From Desulfuromonadaceae bacterium UBA2294 (GTDB lineage: Bacteria; Desulfobacterota; Desulfuromonadia; Desulfuromonadales; UBA2294), in contig DDWE01000017.1 of NCBI GenBank assembly GCA_002345625.1, positions 1-14,660 on the forward strand: DNA of 14,660 bases, read 5' to 3'. Of the stretch, positions 1-7,422 are shown in pieces (positions within the stretch are counted from its first letter, which is position 1; every line of letters begins with the position of its first letter). The position numbers were made by a program, and so were the translations under genes. The notes below the pieces were generated by a model. It worked only from the letters and a program-made list of their open reading frames with translations. It ran no database searches and was not told the DNA's origin.

Positions 1-664
1 CCAACTCGTCCATTTTGGCAACCATAGCCTTTACCCTGCGGGCTGCTTCAATCTTACCTTGTGGCAACAAAGCCAGGGAACTCACCCTTGCCGACACAAA
101 CAACATAGCCGATCCGTTCTTGCAGGTTGCAATACAGGCACCGCAACCAACACATGCAGCAGCATCCATGCTCTCCTCGGCATCTTCCCGTGGCACAGGG
201 ATGGCATTGGCATCGGGTACTCCGCCGGTATTTACCGAAACATACCCACCCGCTTGCAGTATTTTATCCAAAGCGTTCCTGTCCACAACCAGGTCTTTTA
301 TTACCGGCATACCCGCCGAACGCCATGGCTCTATGGTGATTGTCTCACCATCTTTGAACTTGCGCATATGGAGCTGGCAAGTTGTAATATCATCATCCGG
401 TCCGTGTGCCCTCCCGTTTATATAGAGGGAACACATACCGCATATACCTTCACGGCAGTCGTGGTCGAATGCTACAGGTCCGTCGCTTTTACATCCTTTG
501 TTAACAGCAACAGGATCAATATTTTCGCGCACCAGCTGGTCGTTTAGAATATCCATCATCTCCAGGAACGAGGTATCAGGAGAGATTCCCTTAACCTGGT
601 ATGTCCCGAAATATCCTTTATCCTTTGCGCTTTTCTGACGCCAAACTTTTAGTGTAAAGTCCAT
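1..664 (-). CDS. sdhB: Succinate dehydrogenase/fumarate reductase iron-sulfur subunit, partial (C-terminus outside window)
   Basis: This is the electron-transfer subunit linking the flavoprotein to the membrane cytochrome b. About 221 codons are visible, starting MDFTLKVWRQ and open at the window edge. The [2Fe-2S] ligands are Cys70, Cys75, Cys78 (DCREGICGMC) and Cys96. The first cluster motif of the C-terminal ferredoxin domain is Cys171-x2-Cys174-x2-Cys177-x3-Cys181; the later cysteines lie beyond the window. Sequence such as EPWRSAGMPVIKDLVVDR and KNGSAMLFVSARVSSLALLP resembles Bacteroidetes FrdB more than Geobacter FrdB; this is judged from memory. The codons differ from the rest of the window: AUA is frequent for Ile and AGG for Arg. 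The 13-nt gap after sdhA is AT-rich and has no Shine-Dalgarno site, whereas nearly every other minus-strand gene here has one. The family call is secure; the origin is discussed under findings. Confidence 0.95.
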   Translation of the reverse strand, partial: MDFTLKVWRQKSAKDKGYFGTYQVKGISPDTSFLEMMDILNDQLVRENIDPVAVNKGCKSDGPVAFDHDCREGICGMCSLYINGRAHGPDDDITTCQLHMRKFKDGETITIEPWRSAGMPVIKDLVVDRNALDKILQAGGYVSVNTGGVPDANAIPVPREDAEESMDAAACVGCGACIATCKNGSAMLFVSARVSSLALLPQGKIEAARRVKAMVAKMDEL

Positions 665-677
665 ATCTGTAAAATAC

Positions 678-2618
678 TTAGTCTTTGTAATTTCTGGTAG
701 CAATTTTCACAAACTCGTATTTGAGCGGCTCCTTGTGCATAACGTGACCTTTGTTTTCGCCGGCATACTCCCAGCAGCTCACATACATGTAGTTTTCATC
801 GTCGCGTTTGGTCTCACCCTCTTCGGTTTGCATCTCTTCACGGAAGTGACCTCCGCACGACTCACGACGCAACAGGGCATCCTTGGCCATCAGCTCGCCC
901 AGTTCCAGGTTGTCTGCCGTACGCAAAGCCTTCTCCAGCTCCTGGTTGAACTCGTTGTTTTCGCCGGGGACATAGACGTTACTCCAAAACTCTTCCCTTA
1001 GCCTTTTGATCTCCACGATGGCTTTTTCCAGCCCCTTCTCGTTACGGGCCATACCAACATAATCCCACATGATGTGGCCAAGCTTTTTCTGGAAATGGTC
1101 CACAGGCTCTTTACCCTTGATGGCAAACAGCTTTGCTATCTTATCTTTGACCGCCTTTTCGGCCTCCTCGAAGGCAGGGTGGGAGGTATCGGTCATCTTA
1201 ACCTGGATTTTTCCGGCAAGGAAATCCCCTATGGTATAGGGCAGGATAAAATAGCCGTCGGCAAGACCCTGCATCAATGCAGAGGCTCCCAGGCGGTTAC
1301 CGCCGTGGTCGCTGAAGTTTGCCTCTCCAATGGCATAAAGCCCGGGAACTGTGGTCTGCAGGTTGTAATCTACCCAAATACCACCCATTGTGTAGTGGAT
1401 AGCAGGGTAAATCATCATCGGCTCCTGGTAAGGATCTACGTCGGTAATCTTTTCGTACATCTGGAAAAGGTTTCCGTATCTCTCTTCAATAACCTTGCGG
1501 CCCAGTCTTTCAATTGATGTTTTGAAATCGAGGAAAACCGCAAGACCGGTCTCGTTCACACCAAAACCGGCATCGCATCTCTCTTTGGCTGCACGAGAAG
1601 CCACGTCGCGGGGAACCAGGTTACCAAAGGCAGGATAACGTCTTTCGAGGTAATAATCCCTGTCCTCTTCGGGTATCTGGGATGCTTTTATCTTTTTGCT
1701 CCTCAGTTTTTCTACATCTTCTTTCTTTTTTGGAACCCAGATCCGTCCGTCATTACGGAGCGACTCACTCATCAACGTGAGCTTGGACTGCTGGTCGCCG
1801 TGAACGGGGATACATGTGGGATGGATCTGCGCAAAAGAGGGGTTGCCGAAATAGGCTCCTTTTTTGTAACATTGCCATGCCGCCGATCCGTTGCTGTTCA
1901 TTGCGTTGGTGGAGAGGAAAAAGACGTTTCCGTAACCTCCCGATGCAATAACGACTGCATGTGCACCATATCTCTCGATTTCTCCTGTTACGAGGTTCCT
2001 TACAATGACTCCTTTTGCCTCTCCGTCAATCAGTACCAGGTCCATCATTTCCCTACGGTTGTAGGACTTGACATTTCCCAGATGGATTTGGCGGTTAAGG
2101 GCGGCATAAGCTCCCAAAAGAAGCTGCTGCCCTGTTTGTCCCCGTGCATAAAAGGTCCTGCTAACCTGTGACCCCCCGAACGAGCGGTTGTCGAGCAATC
2201 CGCCGTACTCCCTGGCAAAAGGGACACCCTGGGCAACACACTGGTCAATAATGTTGTTCGATACCTGAGCCAGACGCCAGACATCGGCCTCACGAGCACG
2301 GAAGTCACCGCCCTTGATGGTATCGTAGAACAGGCGATAGATGGAGTCACCGTCGTTCGGATAGTTTTTGGCGGCGTTGATCCCGCCCTGTGCAGCGATG
2401 GAGTGAGCGCGGCGGGCGCTGTCCTGGTAGCAGAAGGCTTCGACATTGTAGCCAAGCTCGCCCAAAGAAGCTGCGGCAGCGCCACCGGCCAGACCGGTGC
2501 CGACGACCAGAACTTTGTACTTCCGCTTGTTGGCCGGGTTAACCAGCTTCATGTTGAAGCGATGCTTGTCCCAGCTCTCCTGAATCGGTCCCGAAGGACA
2601 TTTACCGTCGAGTATCAT
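678..2618 (-). CDS. sdhA: Succinate dehydrogenase/fumarate reductase flavoprotein subunit (apparently mosaic)
   Basis: This is the catalytic FAD subunit, interconverting succinate and fumarate on the cytoplasmic face of the membrane complex. At 646 aa it is full length for the type-B (SdhCAB/FrdCAB) family. The dinucleotide fold is GTGLAGGAAAASL (residues 41-53). His72 in RRAHSIAAQGG is the expected site of covalent FAD attachment. HPTCIP, GEANFSDHGGNRLGASALMQ and RRESCGGHFREE are conserved FAD/substrate-site motifs. The start is supported by AGGGG upstream of ATG, 10 nt after the sdhC stop. The N-terminus (MILDGKCPSGPIQESWDKHRF) is Geobacter-like, while the C-terminus (KYEFVKIATRNYKD) is Bacteroidetes-like. 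Arg codons are all CGN in the first eight cases (residues 20-115), then AGG/AGA in 5 of the next 9 from residue 136. GC falls from about 60-65% to about 47% over the same stretch. In Geobacter one such complex works in both directions; direction cannot be told from sequence. Confidence 0.95.
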   Translation of the reverse strand: MILDGKCPSGPIQESWDKHRFNMKLVNPANKRKYKVLVVGTGLAGGAAAASLGELGYNVEAFCYQDSARRAHSIAAQGGINAAKNYPNDGDSIYRLFYDTIKGGDFRAREADVWRLAQVSNNIIDQCVAQGVPFAREYGGLLDNRSFGGSQVSRTFYARGQTGQQLLLGAYAALNRQIHLGNVKSYNRREMMDLVLIDGEAKGVIVRNLVTGEIERYGAHAVVIASGGYGNVFFLSTNAMNSNGSAAWQCYKKGAYFGNPSFAQIHPTCIPVHGDQQSKLTLMSESLRNDGRIWVPKKKEDVEKLRSKKIKASQIPEEDRDYYLERRYPAFGNLVPRDVASRAAKERCDAGFGVNETGLAVFLDFKTSIERLGRKVIEERYGNLFQMYEKITDVDPYQEPMMIYPAIHYTMGGIWVDYNLQTTVPGLYAIGEANFSDHGGNRLGASALMQGLADGYFILPYTIGDFLAGKIQVKMTDTSHPAFEEAEKAVKDKIAKLFAIKGKEPVDHFQKKLGHIMWDYVGMARNEKGLEKAIVEIKRLREEFWSNVYVPGENNEFNQELEKALRTADNLELGELMAKDALLRRESCGGHFREEMQTEEGETKRDDENYMYVSCWEYAGENKGHVMHKEPLKYEFVKIATRNYKD

Positions 2619-2628
2619 GTATTATCCC

Positions 2629-3291
2629 CTATGCTTTGACTGCGCCGCAGATAATGACCGCGAAGTAACCGACCAACAGGATGAAGGAGACGGCTTTGCC
2701 GAACACGCCGACGCCGTCCAGAGTGCATTCGCTGGTCAGACCAAGTGACTGGAAGAAACTACCGACCCCGTGGGCCAGGTGCAGGAACAGACAGGCCATA
2801 CCGACCGCGTAGAGAATGAAATAAAACGCGGAACTGAACGCCGTTGTCACCATGCCATAGACATCGAAATGGCCGTCGGCCGCAGCACCGGCAAATTTCG
2901 CAGTATCGACCCCGACGTGACCTGTGAAGTGCGCCAGGTGCCAGACGATGAAAATAAACAGCACGCCGCCGGTGACGATCATCGAGCGACTGGAGAAGGT
3001 GGAGCGCTCGTTAACTTTCTGCAGATAACCGACCGGGCGGGCGGCGTTGTTCTGCACAGTGAGCTGAATCCCGAAGCCGACATGCACAGCGAAGACCGCC
3101 AGCATGACCGCACGGAAGATCCAGACGATGGGACCGAGACTCTGCAGCTTGGCGGCGTAGGTGTTGATCGCATCGGCGCCAGCAAAGAGCGACAGGTTCC
3201 CGAGCAGGTGGACACAGACGAAAGAAACCAGTATCAGGCCGGTAACGGCCATCAGGATCTTCCTTCCCACAGAGCTTTGCATCAGTATCAT
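2629..3291 (-). CDS. sdhC: Succinate dehydrogenase cytochrome b558 subunit (type B, di-heme)
   Basis: This is the membrane anchor of the SdhCAB/FrdCAB complex. It binds two hemes b and passes electrons between the iron-sulfur subunit and the menaquinone pool. From the ATG at 3291 it is 220 aa with five hydrophobic helices. The likely heme-ligating histidines are His28 (VCVHLLGN), His70 (FAVHVGFG), His118 or His121 (VWHLAHFTGH) and His171 or His174 (LHLAHGVG), the four-helix pattern of di-heme type-B anchors. An upstream in-frame start would add 23 residues, but AAGGG lies 8 nt before the ATG at 3291, so I chose that start. The stop is 10 nt before the sdhA start, so the two are surely co-transcribed. 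Codon use and GC match the rest of the window, unlike sdhB. Confidence 0.95.
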   Translation of the reverse strand: MILMQSSVGRKILMAVTGLILVSFVCVHLLGNLSLFAGADAINTYAAKLQSLGPIVWIFRAVMLAVFAVHVGFGIQLTVQNNAARPVGYLQKVNERSTFSSRSMIVTGGVLFIFIVWHLAHFTGHVGVDTAKFAGAAADGHFDVYGMVTTAFSSAFYFILYAVGMACLFLHLAHGVGSFFQSLGLTSECTLDGVGVFGKAVSFILLVGYFAVIICGAVKA

Positions 3292-3371
3292 GTCATTTTC
3301 CCTTGCACGTTTTGGCGGATCCACCACGAATCCGCACCAATTAGAAATAAAACAACCCAAACAAATCTATG

Positions 3372-3452
3372 TTACCGAGCGACCAACTGCGGTGCGATCG
3401 GCCTGAAACAACGACGAACCGGCGGTCCGCGCCACTCTTCCAGAGTTTCCAT
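3372..3452 (-). CDS. Possible 26-aa small ORF upstream of sdhC
   Basis: A short frame, beginning METLEEWRGPPVRRCF, lies 80 nt upstream of the sdhC start on the same strand. GAGGTG sits 7 nt before its ATG, a better Shine-Dalgarno site than many real genes have. The peptide is Arg-rich and has no membrane segment. It could be a leader or uORF in the sdhC 5' region, a genuine small protein, or chance. I recognise no family. Confidence 0.35.
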   Translation of the reverse strand: METLEEWRGPPVRRCFRPIAPQLVAR

Positions 3453-3610
3453 TTGCGTCACCTCATCCGACTGCAGAAATAGAATCACGTGCAATAACAG
3501 TGACTTAAAAAGCAGCTCCGCGTGATTAAACGCCTGTATTCCCCGGTTATTTTTAGTGCATTAAACTTGGCTTAAGTAACATTCGGGCCCCGTAGATGTC
3601 AACCGAAAAG

Positions 3611-3634
3611 TTGCACACTGTATACAATTCCCAA
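3611..3634. promoter_or_regulatory. Imperfect dyad centred on GTATAC, possible operator
   Basis: The half-sites TTGCACACTGTA and TACAATTCCCAA match in 8 of 12 positions around the centre GTA|TAC. The dyad lies in the divergent gap between sdhC and tgt, 44 bp upstream of the candidate tgt promoter. Such symmetry is typical of dimeric repressor sites, but no regulator can be named and chance is possible. Confidence 0.25.
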
Positions 3635-3678
3635 ACACCGTTCGCCCCGCAACCGGGGGTATCCATCCGCAGTTAAAG

Positions 3679-3707
3679 TTGCCTTCACGAAGCCATTCTG
3701 CTAGAGT
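3679..3707 (+). promoter_or_regulatory. Candidate sigma-70 promoter for tgt
   Basis: TTGCCT (3679-3684) and TAGAGT (3702-3707) are separated by exactly 17 bp. TG one base before the second hexamer makes an extended -10. Transcription would start near 3714, about 54 nt upstream of the tgt ATG. No comparably good promoter was found for sdhC on the other strand. The rest of the 3292-3767 gap holds only the small ORF and dyad listed separately. Confidence 0.4.
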
Positions 3708-3767
3708 CCGGGCACATCGCAACGGCCATGACGCGCCGACCTCCATCCAGCTTAAGGCAACACAAAC

Positions 3768-4889
3768 ATGCTGACCTTCGAACTGCTATCAACCGACTCC
3801 ACAACCCGCGCCCGCCGTGGCCGGGTCACCACACCACATGGTGTGATTGAAACCCCGATCTTCATGCCGGTGGGGACCCATGCCGCCCTTAAGGCGATGA
3901 CCCCGGCTCAGGTTTCCGATTGCGGAGCGCAGATCATCCTCTCCAACACCTACCACCTGCACCTGCGTCCGGGTGAAGGGCTGGTACAGAAAGCCGGCGG
4001 CCTGCACCGCTTTATGGGCTGGGACGGACCGATCCTCACCGACAGCGGCGGGTTTCAGGTCTTCTCTCTGCCGAAAAAGAGTATCGACGAAGACGGCGTC
4101 CGGTTCCGCCACGAGATCAGCGGTGAGGAGACCTTCCTCGGCCCGCGTGAGGCGACGACGATCCAGAACGCCCTTGGCGCCGACATCATCATGGCATTTG
4201 ACGAGTGCATCCCTTACCCGGCGACCCACGACTACGCCGCCAAATCGATCAGGAAGACCCTACGCTGGGCCGAGGCCTGCAAGCAGGCCCACAATCGCAG
4301 TGATCAGGCTCTGTTCGGCATCGTTCAAGGGAGCACCTACGCTGACCTGCGCGCCGAGTGCGCGAAGCAGCTCACCGCCCTCGATTTTCCCGGCTACGCC
4401 ATCGGTGGCGTCAGCGTCGGCGAAGGGCTCGAACTGCTAAAGCAGGTGGTCGACCAGACCGAACCGCACCTGCCGGCCGACAAACCGCGCTACCTGATGG
4501 GCGTTGGCTTGCCCGAAGACATCCTCGAGAGCATCGAGCGCGGCATGGACATGTTCGATTGTGTCATCCCGACCCGCTACGCCCGCAGCGCCACAGCCTT
4601 CACCCGCCGCGGCAAGATCCGCCTGACCGGGAAAAACTACCGACGCGACTTCTTTCCGGTCGATGCCAGCTGCGACTGCTATTGTTGCAAAAATTTCACC
4701 CGGGCTTACCTGCATCACCTGTTCAACGCCAACGAAGTGCTCTCGGCGACTTTGACCGCCATCCACAACGTCCGCTTTTACCTCAATATGGTTGCCGGCG
4801 CTCGTCAGGCGATCGAAGCCGGTGATTACGCTGCCTTCAAGCACGATTTTCTTGCCGAGTACGGTTTTTTTGACAACAAGCGAGATTGA
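3768..4889 (+). CDS. tgt: Queuine/preQ1 tRNA-ribosyltransferase (tRNA-guanine transglycosylase)
   Basis: This enzyme exchanges the wobble guanine (G34) of Asp, Asn, His and Tyr tRNAs for the queuosine precursor preQ1. It is 373 aa, full length for bacterial Tgt. Asp92 in LTDSGGFQVFSL and Asp264 in MFDCVIPTR are the expected catalytic residues (general acid/base and nucleophile). The zinc site is Cys302-x-Cys304-x2-Cys307 with His333. The GGVSVGEG loop (213-220) is the conserved substrate-binding segment. The start follows AAGG at a normal distance and MLTFELLSTD is a typical family N-terminus. It leads a two-gene plus-strand unit with the gene that follows. No neighbouring queA or yajC is in view. 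Confidence 0.97.
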   Translation: MLTFELLSTDSTTRARRGRVTTPHGVIETPIFMPVGTHAALKAMTPAQVSDCGAQIILSNTYHLHLRPGEGLVQKAGGLHRFMGWDGPILTDSGGFQVFSLPKKSIDEDGVRFRHEISGEETFLGPREATTIQNALGADIIMAFDECIPYPATHDYAAKSIRKTLRWAEACKQAHNRSDQALFGIVQGSTYADLRAECAKQLTALDFPGYAIGGVSVGEGLELLKQVVDQTEPHLPADKPRYLMGVGLPEDILESIERGMDMFDCVIPTRYARSATAFTRRGKIRLTGKNYRRDFFPVDASCDCYCCKNFTRAYLHHLFNANEVLSATLTAIHNVRFYLNMVAGARQAIEAGDYAAFKHDFLAEYGFFDNKRD

Positions 4890-4904
4890 CCGAAACGGTT
4901 GACG

Positions 4905-5702
4905 ATGCCGCTACCGCCTGTGCCGCAACTCGATATCGAGCTCGCCCGTCGCCTGCACCGGGCCCTGACCGCCGGCAGCGATGAGCTGTTTCAGCTGATC
5001 CTCGACCCGGCTGCCGAGGTGCTGCGGGCGTTACTCAAAAATCCGCAGCTCGGGGAGGACCACCTCCTCGCCCTGCTCAAACGCCGTGATCTGCCGGAAG
5101 ACCTGCTCAAATCACTCAGCCTGCATGAGCGTGAGCACCCCAGCCATCGCCTCAAGCTGGCGATCGTCAAGAATCCGGCGACACCTGGACCGGTGGTTCT
5201 CGCCCTGTTGCCGCATCTGCACCTGTTCGAACTGGTCACCATCTGTTTTCTCCCCGGCGTCACCCCCGACCAGAAAGTGGCCGCCGAGCGCAGTATCATC
5301 CAGCGCCTGCCCAACCTGGAGCTCGGCAACAAGATCACCCTCGCCCGCCGTGCCACCGCCGACGTCGTCGCCGCCATCCTCAAAGAGGGCGCAAGCCCCT
5401 TGATGGAACCCTGCCTGAACAGTCCGCGGCTGAAGGAAGTCGCCGTCCTGCAATTTCTGAACAGTGCCGTCCCTACGGCTGAAACCATCTCGATCATCGC
5501 CCGTCATCCGCGCTGGCAGAGCCGCCCAAATCTGCGCCTGGCCATTTTACGCAATCACCGCACCCCGGCGATCTGGTTCACCCTCTTCCTCCCCAAGCTG
5601 CGCCGTCCCGACCTCAACAACCTCCTCGCCGGCCGACGCCTGACCCCGCCCCAGAAACAACTGGTACAGGAAGAACTGCAGCGCCGCGGGGGAGGACGCT
5701 AA
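4905..5702 (+). CDS. Uncharacterised alpha-solenoid-like (HEAT-repeat-like) protein
   Basis: The product is not recognised beyond fold. It is 265 aa, leucine- and proline-rich, with no signal peptide or clear membrane span. It appears built from paired helices: residues 83-105 (LKLAIVKNPATPGPVVLALLPHL) and 210-232 share the pattern L-x-LAI-x2-N-x2-TP, then a hydrophobic helix ending LP-x-L, and residues 40-58 hold a weaker copy. This suggests a HEAT-like scaffold that binds protein or RNA rather than an enzyme. It starts 15 nt after the tgt stop, so it is probably co-transcribed. The ATG at 4905 was chosen over the TTG at 4899; neither has a convincing Shine-Dalgarno site, so translation may be coupled to tgt. 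Codon use matches the neighbours. Confidence 0.8.
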   Translation: MPLPPVPQLDIELARRLHRALTAGSDELFQLILDPAAEVLRALLKNPQLGEDHLLALLKRRDLPEDLLKSLSLHEREHPSHRLKLAIVKNPATPGPVVLALLPHLHLFELVTICFLPGVTPDQKVAAERSIIQRLPNLELGNKITLARRATADVVAAILKEGASPLMEPCLNSPRLKEVAVLQFLNSAVPTAETISIIARHPRWQSRPNLRLAILRNHRTPAIWFTLFLPKLRRPDLNNLLAGRRLTPPQKQLVQEELQRRGGGR

Positions 5703-5725
5703 CCCGACGTAGCACCCGAACGCAA

Positions 5726-5756
5726 ACAAGGCCACCCTGCAAAAGGGTGGCCTTGT
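5726..5756. terminator. Hairpin terminator shared by convergent genes
   Basis: ACAAGGCCACCCT and AGGGTGGCCTTGT form a perfect 13-bp stem around a 5-nt loop (GCAAA). It lies 23 nt after the plus-strand unit ends and 33 nt beyond the stop of the minus-strand DUF3185 gene. On the minus strand the stem runs into TTTGCGTT, modestly U-rich. The plus side lacks a U tract, so termination in that direction may be less efficient. Confidence 0.75.
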
Positions 5757-5789
5757 CCAATGAAGATAGGAGCTTAATCGATCAGGACG

Positions 5790-6002
5790 CTAGCGGTTGC
5801 GAAAGGTCAGACCGAGTCCCAATACTCCGCACACCGCCCCGCCGATATAAAGCATCATCACCCGGTCCGTCGGGGAACCGGCAAAAGCGCGATTGAGCTT
5901 GCCACCGATCGAACCCGCCTCGCTATAGCCCCAGACCACCAGCCCGACACCGACTGCCAGCAGTACAAGACCGAGCAGAAAACCATTCCCTCTTTTCGCC
6001 AT
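5790..6002 (-). CDS. DUF3185 family small membrane protein
   Basis: This 70-aa protein has two predicted membrane helices (about residues 8-25 and 49-66) joined by a polar loop containing AFAGSPTDR. That loop and the two-helix layout match the DUF3185 family as I know it; its function is unknown. GGAGG stands 5 nt before the ATG, a strong site that fixes the start. It is the last of three closely spaced minus-strand genes, 31 nt after the rhodanese gene, and ends before the shared hairpin. Confidence 0.85.
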   Translation of the reverse strand: MAKRGNGFLLGLVLLAVGVGLVVWGYSEAGSIGGKLNRAFAGSPTDRVMMLYIGGAVCGVLGLGLTFRNR

Positions 6003-6033
6003 TTATACCTCCGTGGGTTAGAGTACAAAAACG

Positions 6034-6375
6034 TCAGTGAACACCCGGCTCTGTGCCGGTTACCAGCGGCCGCCGCTCCCGGCGCCAGGCGTGCATATGA
6101 CCGCGAAGGCAGCGGACATCGGCAAAACCGCGCTTGTGCAGCATTTGGCGAGCCATAACCGCCCGCGGTCCATGTTCGCAGTAGACGACCAGCGATTTAT
6201 CCTTCGCCGCGCCGAGAACCTTGTAGCGAAACGGCAGCAGCCAGAACGGAAAGTGAATAGCACCGGGCAGATGCCCGGCACGATATTCAGCGACAGAACG
6301 CACATCGACCAGCCACATCGTGTCACTGTCGCCTAACCGCTTCAGGACGTCGTCCGCCGGGATATCGACGTTCAT
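6034..6375 (-). CDS. Rhodanese-like domain protein
   Basis: A single rhodanese domain of 113 aa with no signal peptide, so probably cytoplasmic. Members carry sulfur as a cysteine persulfide. The active-site loop is Cys66-EHGP-Arg71, a six-residue loop typical of sulfurtransferases rather than Cdc25-type phosphatases. WLVDVRSVAEYRAGHLPGAI (residues 21-40) is the conserved N-terminal substructure. The ATG at 6375 is 2 nt past the TGA of the upstream gene. A TTG two codons earlier overlaps that stop and is an alternative start. Either way translation is probably coupled, and there is no strong Shine-Dalgarno site. The sulfur acceptor cannot be inferred from context. Confidence 0.88.
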   Translation of the reverse strand: MNVDIPADDVLKRLGDSDTMWLVDVRSVAEYRAGHLPGAIHFPFWLLPFRYKVLGAAKDKSLVVYCEHGPRAVMARQMLHKRGFADVRCLRGHMHAWRRERRPLVTGTEPGVH

Positions 6376-6377
6376 TG

Positions 6378-6737
6378 TCAATCGTCGACAAGAAAGTCGA
6401 GGGCTTCCGCCTCGGTGTCAAACAGATGAAATTCGCGCTTGCTGAACAGGGAGATCGCCGTCACCACTACCTTGTACAGGCCAGTAATACCAACAATAGC
6501 CGCGTTATGAACAAACGGTTCGTTCCCCTGGGTCAACTCCTTGAGTTTGCCGATGGTCTCATTATCAAATCGCCCGCCGCCGGCAATGGTCAGGGTCCGC
6601 ACCGATTTTGCCGGTCTCCGCCGCACCTGCAGTGCACATTCATCGATGATCTGGTGCACTTCAGCCGGCTTGCAGTTACTGCAATCAAGAACAAAGATTT
6701 CTTTCCCCTTGTGCTGAACGAAACGGGCTCTCTCCAT
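6378..6737 (-). CDS. STAS/SEC14-like (SpoIIAA-like) domain protein
   Basis: The 119-aa protein starts MERARFVQHKGKEIFVLDCSNCK and contains RRPAKSVRTLTIAGGGRFD and AAIVGITGLYKVVVTAIS. It ends in a short acidic segment (FDTEAEALDFLVDD). This pattern fits the small STAS/SEC14-domain proteins common in deltaproteobacteria, recognised by memory of the family rather than by a search. The function of these stand-alone domains is not established. GGGAGG lies about 9 nt upstream of the ATG. It heads a three-gene unit with the rhodanese and the DUF3185 protein. The 122-nt gap to leuD holds no clear promoter. Confidence 0.7.
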   Translation of the reverse strand: MERARFVQHKGKEIFVLDCSNCKPAEVHQIIDECALQVRRRPAKSVRTLTIAGGGRFDNETIGKLKELTQGNEPFVHNAAIVGITGLYKVVVTAISLFSKREFHLFDTEAEALDFLVDD

Positions 6738-6859
6738 CAGGTAAGCCTCCCATAAGCCATGTTCAAAGAATCACATAACAGTCAGCAATCTAAACGAAGT
6801 GCCAAGGCCGGGCAAGAAAAACAGGACCGCATGCAAAAGGCGGACTAAACCCGGCAGGT

Positions 6860-7390
6860 TCAGTAGCGAGCGTCGGCAAACTCGACCCAGCCGCCGGCTT
6901 CGACCAGGGCTTTGTCAAACGGGCTGAGTTCAAAGCTGAAGCTCTCTTCACGGCCGTCGGCCGTCGCACTGATACGCTGAGCCGGAAGATCGACCGAAAC
7001 CACCAATGCGCCACCTTTGGCCATATCGACCAGAGTATCAATCTGCGCTTTCGGCAGCTCGATGGCCAGCATGCCGCAGTTGAACATGTTCTGGCGGAAA
7101 ATGCGAGCGTAGCTCTCGGCAATGATGGTGTGGATATTGTTAACCTCAAACACCCAGGGCGCGTGCTCACGCGACGAACCGCAGCCGAAGTTGCCACGGG
7201 TGACAATCACCTGCGCGTTCTTCAGCGGCGCACCCTTCGCATCAAAGCCATCAAGACTCAGATCTTCGAGAATATACGGCTTCAGGGCTTCCTTGGTCAC
7301 CTCGGTCAAATACTTGGCCGGGATGATCTCGTCGGTATTGATATCGGAGCGGTCAAGGCAAAGCACCGGGCCGCCAAAAATCTTTTTCAT
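6860..7390 (-). CDS. leuD: 3-isopropylmalate dehydratase small subunit
   Basis: This is the small (swivel-domain) subunit that closes the active site of LeuC, isomerising 2-isopropylmalate to 3-isopropylmalate. It is 176 aa, normal for the stand-alone form. NTDEIIPAKYLT (18-29) is the substrate-recognition loop and RGNFGCGSSREHAPW (65-79) the conserved phosphate/substrate motif. AAGGAG lies about 8 nt before the ATG. It is the last gene of leuA-leuC-leuD. Paralogues acting on citramalate-derived intermediates look similar; the leuA linkage favours leucine synthesis. Downstream, only a weak 4-bp CCGC/GCGG hairpin followed by TTTTTCTT (about 6817-6843) could act as a terminator. Confidence 0.95.
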   Translation of the reverse strand: MKKIFGGPVLCLDRSDINTDEIIPAKYLTEVTKEALKPYILEDLSLDGFDAKGAPLKNAQVIVTRGNFGCGSSREHAPWVFEVNNIHTIIAESYARIFRQNMFNCGMLAIELPKAQIDTLVDMAKGGALVVSVDLPAQRISATADGREESFSFELSPFDKALVEAGGWVEFADARY

Positions 7391-7422
7391 ATCGTGACTC
7401 CTTGGTTGAGAAATCGAAAAGC

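Noticed and set aside
2770..3525. 251-codon plus-strand frame opposite sdhC
   Set aside because: SdhC on the minus strand has four conserved histidines and five helices; the opposite frame is highly polar and unlike any known protein.
3561..3746. 61-codon minus-strand frame in the sdhC-tgt gap
   Set aside because: No ribosome binding site and no recognisable features; it overlaps the candidate tgt promoter and dyad.
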